The notes: generated by a model from the letters alone, not told the origin. A DNA stretch of 64,000 nt from Pyrenopolyporus hunteri (GCA_902806595.1 CADCXC010000003.1:1054001-1118000); one strand, 5' to 3'; counted from the stretch's first letter, positions 46,533 to 59,713 are shown. Program-made: numbers and translations.

Positions 46533-48867
46533 CTAACGGTCATTCAAACGAAGACCTGCAAATTTTTGAGTTACGCACGAAATTGGACTCAAATCTCCCG
46601 TACCTGCTTGTCTATAGCTTAGTGTGGGAAGGCGATGATGAGTTTCGGGAATTCCATGGTCCTTCCCGTCCCTTCTTACCTCGCTCGTAAGCGCCTGGGG
46701 CGATTCGTATGCCCAACGAGAGTTATCAATGCCCCTTGCCGCGCATTCCTGGCGAGAAGGAGGATCGACCGCCCCTAGGGGATCGGTACGTGGAACAGGC
46801 ATAGCACGGGCTTGCGCACCAGACGTCGGTGAATTAGTCGTCGTGTATCCCGGAGAAGTAGGAAGAATCGGAAGAGCTGATTCTTCTCTTCGTACTCGCG
46901 GTAGTAGATGAGGTGTAGCCCGGGCCTGATGAATGTGCATCTTCATCAGTTTCAATACAAGGGCGGTTGGGTCCCCGGCCGTAGGTTGCTGCTCTCTCGT
47001 AATACTTTCGTTCAGCTGACGCACTTCATCGGGACATGAACTCGCGGTCCATTTCAAAGCAATCATCTGCTCAGCCGAGCGGGTGATTCTTGAGTCCCCA
47101 TGGTGAACGTTCGTAGACACCACTGCAACCACTTTCCTTTGCTCGTGCTGCTCTAGGGCCACAAATTCTTCATGTCGAATAAGTTGCATCACCGCAAGTT
47201 GAATGGCTGCCTGCTTCAGGAGGGACACCACCGAAGAGCCTCGGGCCCACGCAAGAACTCTTCCAAGGCTAGGTAGCGTCTCGATCATACCCGCGTAGTC
47301 CTTGCTTGACAAAGAGGAGAGTAGGCGAAGAGAGTCTTGTGACAGATTTTCTCCAGGAGTGATAGTCTCAATCGTCTCCATCTCAAGCGCACGCACTACA
47401 GCATCAATATCACGCTCGAACCGATTCGCCGTGAGAGCGGTTAATACATCGAGGCTGATGTTATGCTGCGCTGTACCTGACGGTGGGGTGTATTGGGATC
47501 CAACAGCCACAAGGAGGGTGTTCTCGCTAGAGGGCTCGTTTCGAGGATCACCAGGCTGAGCGTCGCCGCCAGTGGGGCCGGTTGCTGGTTGTGCAGGTTC
47601 ATCCTGCTCAGTAGGACAGTAAGGAGTTCTAGAACCCTTAACGGACTCCGGAGAATCAAGATCAATTAGATTCTCGGATGTCTGACTCTCTAGGCACTCT
47701 TTATTTGTCGTAGGCGAATCCGGTACAACTGTACGTAGAGTCTCCGTGGAGACTGGATCGCGGTTATTGGCTTGTTGGTTTCGATGGGCGTTAATTTGCC
47801 GGATAGTATCATCCGCAGTCGAGATGCTAGCCACTCGTGCCGTGCTAGATCGGCGTTCGGGCACGTTCTCGTCTCCTGCCGCCGGATGAAGATGCTGCGT
47901 CCCCACCCGGACCTGTGTAGTGTGCTCTGGGCGAGATATAGCAGGTCTATTAGACTCATTGGTCGGGTGAGCCGAGTTAGCGTCCCGCCTTGCTGGCTTC
48001 GGTTCCCATCGTGTAACCTGAGCTCCGGGCGGCACGATGCCCCCAAGCGATGTCTCTGTGTAACCTGGATTAAGGGGTCTAGAAGATCGCGCAGGCCTGT
48101 TCTTAGGATAACCCGGATTACTGTTACCGTATTAGAAGAATAATTTTATCAGTGATCATTCAGGGAGTACATACAGCGGGTTATACATTGCGGTATCCCT
48201 AGGCGAATTCTTGGCCATGCTCGAGCTGCCATTCTGCAGCTGATTATAAGGTCGGCGGCTATGGTTGGCGCCATTACCAGTACCTGAGCGCCCGGGTCTG
48301 CCCGCCATCCGGTTCAGGCGATGAGCGTTCCCATTGTCAAGCGGGTCAAGGTCCTTGACTTTGTGGTAGTCGGAATCATTGAATACGCCTTGCTTCCACG
48401 CGTCTATGATGATTGGTCAGTATAATAGTAAGTGGTTGGCGGACCACATGCATCCTAGGTCCAACTTACTTGCCCAATGTGAAAGCGGGCCATCCGATGG
48501 AAGATCTTCGTTTTGTTCCGCCGAGACCAGGCGACGTTCTGCTTGGTAGCTTCGGCTACCTCGAGGGCGGCCTCTTTCACCAGCATCTCTAGCAAACTCT
48601 TCAACTCGAGCATTGCCGAGATCGCGCTGTTTATAAGAGGAGCCAATCGTTAGCATTCTCAGTATAAATACGAGTTATTAGAGCGTAACGTCCACGCGAA
48701 CTGCATGCGACAAAAGGTAGTGAGATATCGGACATGATAGGGACATCAGATAATGCAGTAAAAAATATTATCGGGGCAAGATTGAATCGGGATCAGCTCA
48801 CCATCATAGCGTCCAAGGCAGCCTGGTGCTCCTTGTCCTCGGACGGGCTCGCTTGCGTGTCGCTCAT
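46533..48867 (-). CDS. Large low-complexity fungal protein, unknown function
   Basis: Canonical splice sites give four exons: 48802-48867, 48470-48626, 48175-48403, 46533-48120; about 679 residues. It starts MSDTQASPSEDKEHQAALDAMM. The third and fourth exons give AWKQGVFNDSDYH, an Asn/Arg-rich part, NPGYPKNRPARSSRP and, further on, LIDLDSPE, Pro/Thr-rich disorder and one probably folded helical segment (HNISLDVLTALTANRFERD through RGSSVVSLLKQAAIQLAVMQL). No known domain, signal peptide or membrane span. Odd: exon 2 has two open frames. The canonical junctions select a frame with poor codon character, whereas the other frame (AISAMLELKSLLEMLVKEAA...) has far more G/C-ending codons and reads as an amphipathic helix; see findings. 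Exon 2 is therefore uncertain, the rest fairly firm. Confidence 0.7.
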
Positions 48868-51700
48868 CTTGGGCAGCTGAGGAACGAAGTGAGGGTTAGC
48901 TGATGATAGAGTAACAACGACAGGGTGACGAACCTGAAAAACGGGTAACACCTTGCTGAGACTTAAGCCGTCCTATTAAATGAAAGTAAGTCCCAAGCAA
49001 CCCGGTATATAAGATGGACTGTATACCTTAGACTCGACTATACCTGGTATGAGGAGAAGTAGATAGTCGATGAGCGACGGGGCTCGAGATAGTGATATCC
49101 TACATAGATATTAATATGGAGTGCTTCGAGTACTTGGGGATCTCGGGGTACCTCAAGCCGGAGATGAAGGTGAGGGCTAGGGAGGGAGGGTTGGAGAAAG
49201 GCCAGTCGGCGTGGCTCGAGGAAGTGACATACCTATCAGGTATGACCGCAGATAGAGTCTTAGTAGGCTGAGTATGTGGACTAGTAGGTTAGGTGCTTCT
49301 GTGAGCACCTAATCGAGTAAGGTAGGCACGTATGCAGGTAGTTAGTTGATTTAGGTACTTGGTAAGTTAAGTCCCTGTGTTGTCGTGTTAGGTATATAGA
49401 GTCGAGGGTAGTTGCTGTCGGTGAGCAGAGAAGGGACGATAGTGCCGAAATTAAAGAGAAAGGTGGATAGGAGGGGGCAAAAGTATAAAAGTATGAAAGT
49501 AAGACAGAAAGTCTTAAGTGTCTGTGTCGAGCATAACGCGAAAGGAAAGCACGATCTGACCAGGATACCAAGTATGAAACGTCCAATACAAAGGGACGAG
49601 CTTGTATACTAAGAACGATCAGCAGGATACACGTGAACGCGACTGACAACGTTGATATGCCGAGGATCTCCCAGGATACTAGAGTTACAGAGGGAGTTGA
49701 GGTCGGTCTTTCCGTACTCGGTGAGTTCTCAAGAGAAGATACCAAAGTAACGTGACCTTGAATGTCTGTACCTAGGTAGTCTGGTGGATTAGCCAAGACT
49801 GAACCTGGGACCAAGTTAAATCATAATTCGAGTGACGCAGATAGAAAAATGAGGTGTGCTCGGAAGTGTTGTTGTTATTGTTCTTGTTGTTGTTGTTAAT
49901 TTTGTTGTTATTGTTGTGGTTTCCACGTGAAGTGAATAGGCAGATAGTTAACTAGGTACCTATGTAGGCAACCAATGTAAAGCGGAACTCACCTGTTCCG
50001 AGGAGTCTACCTTTGACTTCTAGACAAGTTTCTCCGGCTACTGAGCTGGTAGAGGTGAACTAGTACACGTGTCTATAGTTCGTGTAGGAAAGTCAATTCT
50101 TAGGTTAGTAGGTAAGGATTTTCAGGTATCGGCTACGGATAGCCAAACCGAAAGTGAGACTCAGAAAGGTTAGAGAATAATGAAGAAAGAAACCAGACTT
50201 ACCGGTATAGAGGGCCAGCTACCTAACCGGGATGCCTTGAGAGAATCCAGAAAGCCCAAGGGAAACAAGAGACACAGCCTTGAGGTCACAGGCTACAAGA
50301 CAGAGTGATAACAAGAGTCTTGGGCAATGACTTTCAGTAATGCAAGGTTAGTGATGATGTGGGAAGTAGGGTGGCAGAGTGCAAAGGGTAGAGGGTGGAA
50401 GACAGAGGGCAAAAGATTGAGGAAAAGTTTTTTGTGGGAGTGGGCAGGAAAGGATGTGTGGGTAGGCAGAGGGGAGGTAGGTAAATAAATAAATAAATAA
50501 TCATCGTCCCAACAATAGTATCATCGTAAACTTTCGTGTTGCCCAAGATTATGAGGGTATCATAGGATACGCCTCAGAGCAGAAAACTTCCCATCGATCT
50601 ATTCTGGGCTCCTTTATGCGGGTTCAATGTTAAGTCATCCCCACAAAGGCACCGGGCAGCCTTGTGGTTTTGCAGGGCACAGAGGGGAACACCCATAGAA
50701 GCCCTGAGGACATTGTTCCTTAAGCTTAATAAGATACCATATCTAGGACGAAATGGGGGTACAAGAGAAGCATCGTTAGAGCCGATTACCTAGGGACCTT
50801 ATAAACATAATAGCTGTAATGTTTCATGGGACCGCAAATGGCACCCATGGGTTCCTACCTACCTAGATACCTCTCTAAAGTAGTTCAATAGAATCGGGAG
50901 GTCTTACAGTATATCTTAGATTCGTGAGGGGAATTAAAAAGGATATATGATAAACCGAAGGGTAAAGAGCTCCCTGGGACGAGTCTTGCTTGTGTAGGTA
51001 CCTGCGTTCAGAGGTAATGGGCTGTTAATAAGTAGGCTATTATGAAAACTACCAATCTTGTAGACTGTTGTATGAGTAGGTATCTTGCCGAAATTATCAT
51101 GGTTATTTTAGTCCCCTCGAGTTATGACACCGTGTATTAATATTAAATCTACGAAGGTTGGATTTGGCTTGACACGCAGAAGTTGCTGAGCATTAAGACC
51201 GTGATGTGTGGTTTTAGCTAACATCAACCCCAATTAGTCAGAAAACCCTTGAGTAGTATCGTTATAGTTGTAGATAGTACGGCCACTCTTTCCAGAGGCG
51301 GAATTAAAGTATTCTATATACCCTTTAGCAGGTCTCCGTAGCCTTATCAACGTAGCCAATCTCGCACTGGGTTTAATACTTCTAAACGCTTAAATCTACC
51401 AAGTCCCGGGCGGTGAGTGTTAATGATTAAGATGAATATTAGGAGCCATGTTGAGATAAGCAGAAGTTAACAAGCAAGTCTTTCTTCATGATAGTCAATT
51501 GAAGACTATCTACCTAGGTAACTGATCAGTGTCGAGCTCCTATGCAATTTATGCAACGCATGCATAGTCTTGATGCGCCATTCATCCGTAGATCGTAAGT
51601 CCCTTCCCTAGGGTCTCTTTCCCCCATTCGTGATTTAGTACAAATATCGTATTACAATTCAATCTCTCACTGCTCCCAATAATATAGAAATTAAACCCCA
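48868..51700. other. Long intergenic region
   Basis: About 2.8 kb. It contains a GTT/TTG microsatellite (49869-49920) and an AAAT tetranucleotide run (50483-50502). A 177-codon minus-strand frame (49281-49814) has a hydrophobic stretch but poor coding character. No supported gene. Confidence 0.5.
49869..49920. repeat. (GTT)n microsatellite
   Basis: About 50 bases of GTT triplets interrupted by ATT, CTT and AATTTT. Intergenic. Confidence 0.85.
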
Positions 51701-51970
51701 TTATTTAGCCTTGGCGTCCTTGGGCGGGTTCTCAAGGTTGTCCTTGCCTTGCCGGCCAACGCCGCTCAGGTCAACGTCTTTCTTGCTGGCGGGCTCCCGT
51801 AATCCCGACGTGGAGCCAGCACCGGTAGAGATGTCACTCTCGACGCCGCCGGATCCAACATTGACGTTACGAGCATCGGCTGAGTTCCAGTCCGAGGGAA
51901 CGGGGGGCTGCTCGGGGAGAGGGAGGTTGGACTTGACCTCCTCTGCGTGGTCTGCCTTCGATTGAGCCAT
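51701..51970 (-). CDS. Small hydrophilic protein, unknown function
   Basis: A single exon of 89 residues, starting MAQSKADHAEEVKSNLPLP and ending PPKDAKAK. It is almost entirely polar (Ser, Gly, Asp, Lys, Pro, Asn), with a Gly-Ser-Gly middle (NVGSGGVESD) and no hydrophobic core, signal peptide or Cys. G/C-ending codons are frequent across the frame. The composition is like the hydrophilin/stress-induced small proteins of fungi, but that is a guess from composition. The promoter faces gamma-tubulin's 3' end. Confidence 0.7.
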   Translation of the reverse strand: MAQSKADHAEEVKSNLPLPEQPPVPSDWNSADARNVNVGSGGVESDISTGAGSTSGLREPASKKDVDLSGVGRQGKDNLENPPKDAKAK

Positions 51971-52896
51971 TGCTGTCGATAGCGTGTTAGTTTAGGAATG
52001 TTCTCGTGCTGAAAGCTAAACTTGAGTTGTGGAGCTTCGTAGTCACTTAGGAAGGGAAACTTACTGTTTGATATGGGTGTGTTTGGTAAGTGTTGGGGAT
52101 AGGTTCGTAAGTGTAGTTGTTGTTAAGTATGTGCTTTATGGGCTTCAAGTTCGTAATGGTGAAGGAAGAAGGACATAGACTTGACGGCTGGGGATTGAAG
52201 CTTTAATATAGTTGATCGTTGTGTATGATAGAGTCGGGGAGGTCTTTAGTTCGGTGGAGCATACTGTCCTTGACGTCATTTGAGTGGTTCTAGGACGATG
52301 TTGAAGAGTTGACGTCAGAGTACCTAAATCAATCTTTAGCTAGGTACTAGGTAAGTAGGTACTTACGTACTACGGTACAGGCGCGTGCACAAGACTTTAC
52401 CGATTCTAGACCCGCCTATTCAGCCCGAGCTCGCCCACGTACGGGTACATATGGCACCTAATTTTGTTCGCATAGGGCAGTTAGGGGTATCCGGTACCCC
52501 TGTCAAGATTGCATCCGTGTCCGAAGATCCAGGAACGGATTGATGTGATCCAGCGGGAAGACCCGCTGACGACGACGTAATTGAGGCAACAAAATAATTA
52601 CCGGGTACCAGGTACTTACGTTAAATACAAGATATGGCAAGGCGCCTCATCTGCGTAATGCGAATAGGGAATATAATTCGCTGAATTGGCCTTCCAGTCA
52701 GTTCATACTTGGTCTAGACGATTCTTATAACGTCGGAGTTTATCAGGTTGGCACCCCAAGGGTCATGTAATACCGAAACGCCCAAACACCAAGGGTTGGT
52801 ATTTCCTCCCAATCAACTTCACAGCAAAACGATTGCTCATATTTTCAATGTGACTAGCATCCCATGCCCTATCCTTTGCAGGTATGGATGGTATCA
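51971..52896. other. Intergenic
   Basis: About 0.9 kb. It should contain the promoter of the 89-residue gene and the 3' UTR of gamma-tubulin. TAGGTACTTACG-like motifs at 52340-52375. No gene seen. Confidence 0.55.
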
Positions 52897-54480
52897 CTAC
52901 GCGACCCTCTTGTCCGTCTCCGCAGACGTGGCCTTCTCTCCTTCGTCTATATTTAGATAATTGGCGTCCTCGGCTGCCTCGTACTCGGCGATTAAATCTG
53001 TCACCACTTCCCTGGCCTCGTCGAACTCGTTGAAATTTTCCGAGAACGGTGCCGTCTTCTTGTAGCTATCGATGAAAGCGTTGCGCTTTCGCATACCATC
53101 ATATTGACGGACGATTCGTTTGAATAGCTATTAAACCACGTCAGTTGACTAGACACGACCCAAGAGGTCTGTTTGTGACGACTTACGGTGGCGATACTGG
53201 TATGGTTGGCTAGCATTAGACCGCTGACGCGGTGGCTCATTGGGATGTATGGACTGCGCTTTGTAAGGGCGACCTGTATGCTTGCCGGGCCCCAGGGGAT
53301 GAATGTTGCGAGCCTTCGCTCGCGAATACGTAGCAGACTCTTGTGGACGTCGGTCGGGTCAACCTCGCCCTGGATGACGTTGAGGATGGAAATGTAACAG
53401 CTCTTTTTGCCCGGTATAGTCGAGACCATACGATTCTTAGGTTGTAATAGTCGTCTCATGACATCGAGAACGGTGGTTTTCCGGACGGTTTTCGCTTGCT
53501 TAACCTGATCCTCGGTAAACGGTGTATACGCAGTCATTAGGAAATGGCAGCGTGGCGTGGGTATTAGCGACGCTAGGATGCTGACGAGGTCGTTGTGCAT
53601 ATACCCGGGATACCGTAGAGTTGTCGTGCTGGCCGACATGACCGTCGAGACCAATTGGTTGGTCTGTTGGTACGATGGTTCCTGGACATGCAGCCTATCC
53701 GCCGCAATGTGGGATAACGCTCCATTGTCCAGGACCACGACCGAGTCTGCGTTCTGTGTCAATCGTCTCATCGAGAGGAGGCTGTTATACGGGTGGACGA
53801 CGACTCCCGAATTCGTAGTATCGGGGAACACCGAGTAGGTCTGGATGATCTTCTTGGGGAACCTGTCGTTCATTCGCTCCAGGAGAAAGGAGCCGAGACC
53901 GGAACCCGTACCTCCAGCAATGGAATGAAGTAGCATGAAGCCTTCGAGGGAATCGCTACCGTCTGCCTCGCGCTCTATCATCTCCATGATCTCTTCGTGA
54001 ACAGCCTCGCCCGTTTGGTAGCCATCACCCCAGTTGTTCCCTGCGCCGGTGCCGCTTTTACCGACGTAGAAGTTCTCTGGGTTGTAGATATTTTTGTAGG
54101 GTCCGGTTTGTATGCCGTTGATAACTCGGGGCTCAAGGTCTATCAGGATTGCTCGGGGGATATATCTCGTGTCGTCGCTTTGGTAGTAGAAGACATCCTT
54201 GCGGTCACCGCCCTCGGTCGCGAAGTCCTCGAGGTTACCATCTTGGTTGATGCCGTGTTCTTGGCAAAGCTGCTGCCAAAACTGGCTACCGACTTGGCTA
54301 TGTCAGCATACGTACCAGCATATTGCGACTGACTCTCCCGCTCCGCTGCGGCGTGATAGGTGTTACTCACTACTGTTGCCGCACTGGCCCGCCTGGATCG
54401 TGATGATTTCCCTTGACAGCGGTATTAGAGCGACATCTTGAATGTAATAGAGGCAAGTCTGAATATGCCTACCTGGGCAT
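52897..54480 (-). CDS. tubG: Gamma-tubulin
   Basis: Four exons: 54473-54480 (8 bases), 54371-54411, 53187-54292, 52897-53127; 461 residues. Gamma-tubulin nucleates microtubules at spindle pole bodies. Evidence: MPREIITIQAGQCGNS, QLCQEHGINQDGNLEDFATEGGDRKDVF (a gamma-specific stretch), GAGNNWGDGY, the tubulin GTP-binding loop AGGTGSGLG, RLLQPKNRMVS, and LFKRIVRQYDGMRKRNAFIDSYKK. The first exon encodes only Met, Pro and two bases of Arg (ATG CCC AG), found because the conserved Arg-Glu-Ile-Ile needs an AG|G junction. All phases close. The C-terminal tail is acidic, as in most tubulins. Confidence 0.95.
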
Positions 54481-55785
54481 TATTGCGACATCTGCCGGAG
54501 TTTGATAGGGGTGACTTCAAGGTCTGCGGGCTTTTGATACCGCACGATTCGCCTTAGGATGTATTCGATATAGGGTTGGTTCCTATCAGGAGCCTTTTTA
54601 CGCGTAGCGCGTTTTGTGCATTTACGAGGTTCAAAATCTGGCGGGGTTTGCATGTATCGTTACCGATAATAGCATACACGTGGTTAGCTGCATTTAGAGT
54701 ATCGTTGTATACACGTCTTGTATTGTAACGTACACGATTTGCGCTTTATACCTGTCTACCTGCACTAGGTACCTACGAGGTCTCTAACCGAATTGGTACC
54801 CCAGGTAGTTTTAAAGCGATGCGGTTCCACTTGTGTTGTTTCGTTCTTCCGACGCTCTTACTATGTATTTCTGCCACATTACGTCCCAACTCATCTGAAC
54901 TATACGGAGATGTCTATATAGGTAGGTAGGTACCTACCTAGGAATGTAATTCGATCTAGAACGATCTACTTACTAGGCTACTGTATAAGCGTACCGAGCA
55001 TTTTCCCTCTTGAGAATTCGGTTTTGCACTGTCCATTCCCGATCCACCAATGCCCAACCCATTTTCAATGACGTGACTGACCGACCCAACCGCAAAGGAG
55101 CCCAATCTCGAAGCGATGACAGGTCAAGATCCACCACGGCTCGGAGAATTACCTAGGTAACCAACGGACATCTGCTACGAAACAACTGAAACATTCTAGA
55201 ACCGGTCATCAAACAGGCAAAGCTCGACCTGAAAGAGGGTTTTGGTTTTGCTAGCTTAGGGTTGAAGAGATGAACGACTATTTGGCTTAGGTAGTACTCA
55301 GATTTGGTAACATCTATCAAGTCCTGCGTGAAGTATTGCTGTTCGGCCTTTCAACTTGGGCTATCGAGATAGATAGGTACCTACCTACCTAAGGTACCTA
55401 GGTATATAACTGTTGTTTAATTGAGGTGCCTGTTTCGGGTGAGCCGTTGGCCCCCAGTGCCTGCATGTTATCTTCAATATTTTGCCCGCCCCTTGGGGTA
55501 TTATTTTACAGGTATGATATGTACCTAGGTAGGCACGACCCCGTGAGCATCAGCAAACCCAACTCTATAGACTTAGACGCTTCGCTCTTATATGCAAACT
55601 CCATGTCGCTTCAATCTGCTTCAGAGGTACGAAAGTACATGCAATATCCAATAAAGATGTATGTACATGTAGACCCATGAGGCAGTATCACAGACAGCCA
55701 ATGCATGCGTGTGATACCTCCTGCCTAACCTTCCGACCCCGATGGCCCCGTACCTACTCGGTTACTTTTGTAGCCACACGTAGTA

Positions 55786-55890
55786 GACCACCTACATACC
55801 TACCTAGGTACCTACCCAGGTACCTACATGTATGTAGGTACCTATATATCTACACCAATAAGTCCATCATACCTACCTAGATGTAGATAT
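55786..55890. repeat. Dense cluster of CCTAGGTACC / TGTAGGTACC motifs
   Basis: Within about 100 bases there are at least six overlapping copies of ACCTACCTAGGTACC-type sequence in both senses; the motif is self-complementary, so each copy is a small inverted repeat. Intergenic. Confidence 0.8.
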
Positions 55891-56499
55891 ATATCCGCCA
55901 ATACGTGGTCGTACCTACCCATCTTGGAGGCTAAATAGACTACTACCATGAGCGTCGAGCCAACCAGCGCCGCCAATTTGGACGGGAACTAACCCAACGG
56001 GAGGCATGTAGGTACCTAACCTAAGGCAACTACATGTACGTCCCACATACACACATGTATTGTGCATGTATCGCATGGTACATAAGGTACAAGTGTTCTT
56101 CGGGGAACCGTCAAATCGCAAACGACATATCTCATCTACGATTTCAACCCACCGTCTTCACTTTCACTTTCACACTTCCACTTCCTTGGGTCTAATTATC
56201 CAAATATCTGGGTTGTCTCCATTAATCGTTCGTCATTTATTTAATGTACATCATGTCGAATCCATGATCCCCATCCGCCCGGTACCCCCATTACTATCCT
56301 TTTAGTGATTATTTAAATTGACTCATCCGCATTCCCTCACCCCACATCCAATTAAAACAAGTGATTTTTTCTGCCGAACCGTCCAGATAGGGGGAAGTGG
56401 CTTGCACGGATCGAGACGCTTGGTCGGGTCCTTGTCGAACAAGCCGCTAATATTAGATTTACCACGGCGCAAGTTTCGAAGGGTGGGAACCACGCGCCT

Positions 56500-56520
56500 A
56501 CGCCCACGCCCACGCCCACG
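56500..56520. repeat. (CGCCCA)n tract next to a start codon
   Basis: Three to four copies of CGCCCA end 12 bases before ATG 56532, so the array lies in the leader or core promoter of the following gene. Confidence 0.8.
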
Positions 56521-56531
56521 CTCGGCCAGTC

Positions 56532-57949
56532 ATGCAGAGATCCGCTACCTCGACGCCGACGCAGAATGCGACTCCTTTCTTTTCCACAAACATCTGGGGG
56601 AATAGCAGCAGCAGCGCCAATTCGCATTCAAATTCTAACGCGCACTCCCAGCCAACCCAGGGCGGCCGCAGCTCTAGCAGATCGCGACCAGGTACCAGTT
56701 CGGGCGACCGGGATAAGGACAAAGAGAGGGAACCTAACGTTCTAACTAAAGAACGCGATCGCAAACCTTCTTTTGGGCGCAGGCCATCCTTTTCTTCTCC
56801 TTCCAAGGGAAAACGCCGCCCGAGTTCGTCCAATGCCGGAACTGGGTCCGGAGGCCAGATCAGGACTGACGCTGCAGCACCACCCGCCATACCCCCTGAT
56901 TTTGCGCTCGCCGCCGCCGCCAAGTTGTCAAGGGAAGTCGAGATAGTACCCTCGCCGGCATCGACCGATTCTTTTACCAGAATGATTACCCGAACCGCGC
57001 CGACACCTATTAATGGCTACTATCCCGTCACGACGACTTCCCCGCCCTTGCTTCAAAATGAGATACCCTCGCTCCATCAGCACATACACGAGGTCGCGAA
57101 CAAGAGGATATCGACGTTAGACTACTTGCGCAAAGCGTACGTTCCCATCCACCTTGCCCTCTTTATCCGTAGGCCCTGTCTCTTCCCACGGTAAGGCTAA
57201 CTTGACACACCAGCCACGAGGGCCGAATCTACTGGTTTAATACCCTGCTTTTTGACAAGCCCGACCTGGCGCGTATGCCTTACTTCGACAGCCGGAAGCT
57301 CGCCTACCGTGCCACCAACTATCTCCTGCTCGGCTTGTCGCTCCCTGCTGTCATGGACCTCAATTCGGCGACGCCGCTTGAATTTCTTCGTTCTCTCAAT
57401 ACTCTCCTCGCCGAGTTCGAGTCTTACCAGCAGATCCATACCGAGAATGGTGTGAACACGAGCTCGCTGTCTCGCGCCCGTATACCGAATATGTTCCGAC
57501 GAGGCCCCGGCGGACGAGGCCGAAGGCAATCAGGTGCTGCCGATTTACACCCGGAAGCTAGTAATAATGGCCTAGCCAGCGGCTCAGCTGTAAATTCGGT
57601 TCCCACGAGCGTGATCAACTTTGGGCTGGGTGGCGAGGGGAACGATCTTATACCCGGCGAGGAGTATACGCACCTCCTGACACCGAACCTCCCTTTCGAA
57701 CCCGACTTCTTCGAAACGTTTGCTACCTTATGCGACGTATTGATCGATTGCTACTCAAGACTGATGACTCTTCTTCCTACCCCGAAGGACTGCACTCCCA
57801 TCATCGCAGAGCTGTTTACCAAGGCCGACGCGAAGGTGCGCAAGATCATTATCCAGAGTGTAGTGAAGGAATTCGAAGAATCGAGCCGAGTAGGCTTGAA
57901 ACAGGAGATGACTAACGTTGGCAAGGTGGTTCTGGGTGGCTTGATATAA
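56532..57949 (+). CDS. Conserved fungal protein, possibly Rgl1-like
   Basis: Two exons, 56532-57136 and 57214-57949; 446 residues, phase 2 (GTACGT donor, ACCAG acceptor). About residues 1-150 are disordered, rich in Ser, Asn, Arg and Lys (SRSRPGTSSGDRDKDKERE). A folded-looking C-terminal part begins at LDYLRKAHEGRIYWFNTLLF and continues to KIIIQSVVKEFEESSRVGLK near the end. HEGR.YWFNT looks like a motif shared by a fungal family whose yeast member is YPL066W/Rgl1 (Rho1 GEF localiser); I hold that assignment loosely, from memory of the motif. No membrane span or signal peptide. Confidence 0.82.
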
Positions 57950-59713
57950 TGGGATATTTCGCCTATATATATGCGTAATAATAGGTGCTCTATGTGTATT
58001 GGATTGATTCCTAACCCGGTGTTTTAGGGTCGCTTTAGTCTGAGGATACCAGGTAGCATGGGTTGAATGGGCACAATGGCGTTGAGTTCACGGGGGGCTT
58101 TAGATGCATATATGATTCAACGGTCCTCTACTAAGCTTCATCAAATATAAATAAAATTGGACATAGTTGCCGGAGCAGATCGGGAGGGTCCGTTACTACC
58201 AAATGACGTAGGAATTATACTATCTAAGAATGTGAGAGACGATCAAAAGAAAACAGGGCGACGTTCATCAGATACCATAACGCATTTTGCAGTCTTCAAC
58301 GGACTAAACCACAAAGTGGCTAGCCTCAGTGCTTGACTCTAATATTGGTTATCATCACCTGAACTTAACCAACAGCGATCTGTTGTCTCCTCAGACCCTA
58401 CAGCCTTCAAATCCGGAGCAGCGTAGACGGATAAAAGACTTCCCACGAAGCCCAGAGTTTTGAATAGTCTAGCCATCCGTCATGAAGGGAACCCCCTCGC
58501 ACCAAGAATAAGCCCCATCGAGTAACCAAGCTCTTGCCCGAGAGAAAGAGCGAGGCAATCGCATAACTATCAATCTCGACAACATGGGATCTACACCCGC
58601 CCTTCGCGTCTCCGTCCGTCTAACCCACGGCCACAATGTCATCGGCGAGCCCCTCTAGCACCCACAGACACCGGATCCTATACCAAGAGCGCGGACTCGT
58701 ATCTTCGCCCATGTGGTCTCGAGGCTGAGGAATCCGGAGCTGAGCACCGAGGGGACAGGCGATGTAACGACATGCAGGGCGGTTCAGAGGAACAGAAGAC
58801 AGGCGAGGAGATGTAAGCCGCTGTGCTTCTATGGCGGCGCGTTTCCGCTCTTTCCTTCCAGAAGAAGGACGTCCGGGGACTTTCTCCCAAAGCATTCTAG
58901 AAAAAGAGACAGCCGGTCAATGACCGGAAGTCTCTGTATGTAGCTTCGACAGCGATTTGTTGGGCGAGGGGGTTGTAGAAGAAAGGAAAAGGAAATCCAA
59001 GAAAAAAATTAGATTGGAAAAAAATATAGGTAAAATTTTAGGTGCCATGCTTGAGTGCTGCTGATTAAGCTAATGGTCAAAGCTTCCACCTCCGATCGAA
59101 GTGGGTCGAATATTGTCGGTCCAACGAAGGCAATGAATTTACTATGTAGCTAAGCTCAGGTCCTTTTCAGGTACTTAGGTACCCATTCTACGTACGCAGA
59201 GTGGGGCTACATAGAGCTTCTTGATTGGAAGCTGGGGACCTAGGTACCTAGGTAGACACATACCTCTTACATGTATATACAGTACCAAAATACCACGCAG
59301 GTCTAGGTACCTACCTACCTTGATTGTTACCTGCCTACGGCGCGTTCACGTCTACGTCAAAAAAAAAGGTTACTCTTCCACTTACCCTCCATACAGCAAC
59401 AACCCGAAAAATAATCCACCCTTTCCAACCTGCGCATCTACATCCGCGCGGTAATAACCTCATAGCCCCAGTGCTATCCAATACGGATCACGAAGATAAA
59501 CAACGCCGAGGATCACAATCCCAACCCTCCAAAGGCTGAGGGCGTCATTTCGGCGAACCAGAAGGGCGGCCCTTGCGCCGTATCCCATCCCATAAATAGG
59601 TTCCGACCAGCAGCCGCCATTTTATCGCCAGCCTTCTCGACGTTCTCTAACCTACACCGAAGTTCTCCTTAACGCGCCTAGACGTTTGAAGCAGATAGGC
59701 ATTCTAGCACGAA
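57950..59713. other. Intergenic
   Basis: About 1.76 kb. No supported gene; open frames at 58620-58943 on both strands overlap each other and lack a recognisable product. TACCTAGGTACC motifs at 59239-59255 and 59304-59322. Confidence 0.5.

Larger units (their letters stand above)
54481..56531. other. Divergent promoter region, motif-rich
   Basis: About 2 kb between two divergent genes. No gene seen. It holds dense copies of the CCTAGGTA/GTAGGTACC motif at 54917-54945, 55373-55401, 55520-55535 and 55790-55890, and a CGCCCA repeat right before the next start codon. Confidence 0.6.

Noticed and set aside
49281..49814. 177-codon minus-strand frame with a hydrophobic stretch
   Set aside because: No coding-like codon use, no recognisable motif, and it lies in motif-rich intergenic DNA.
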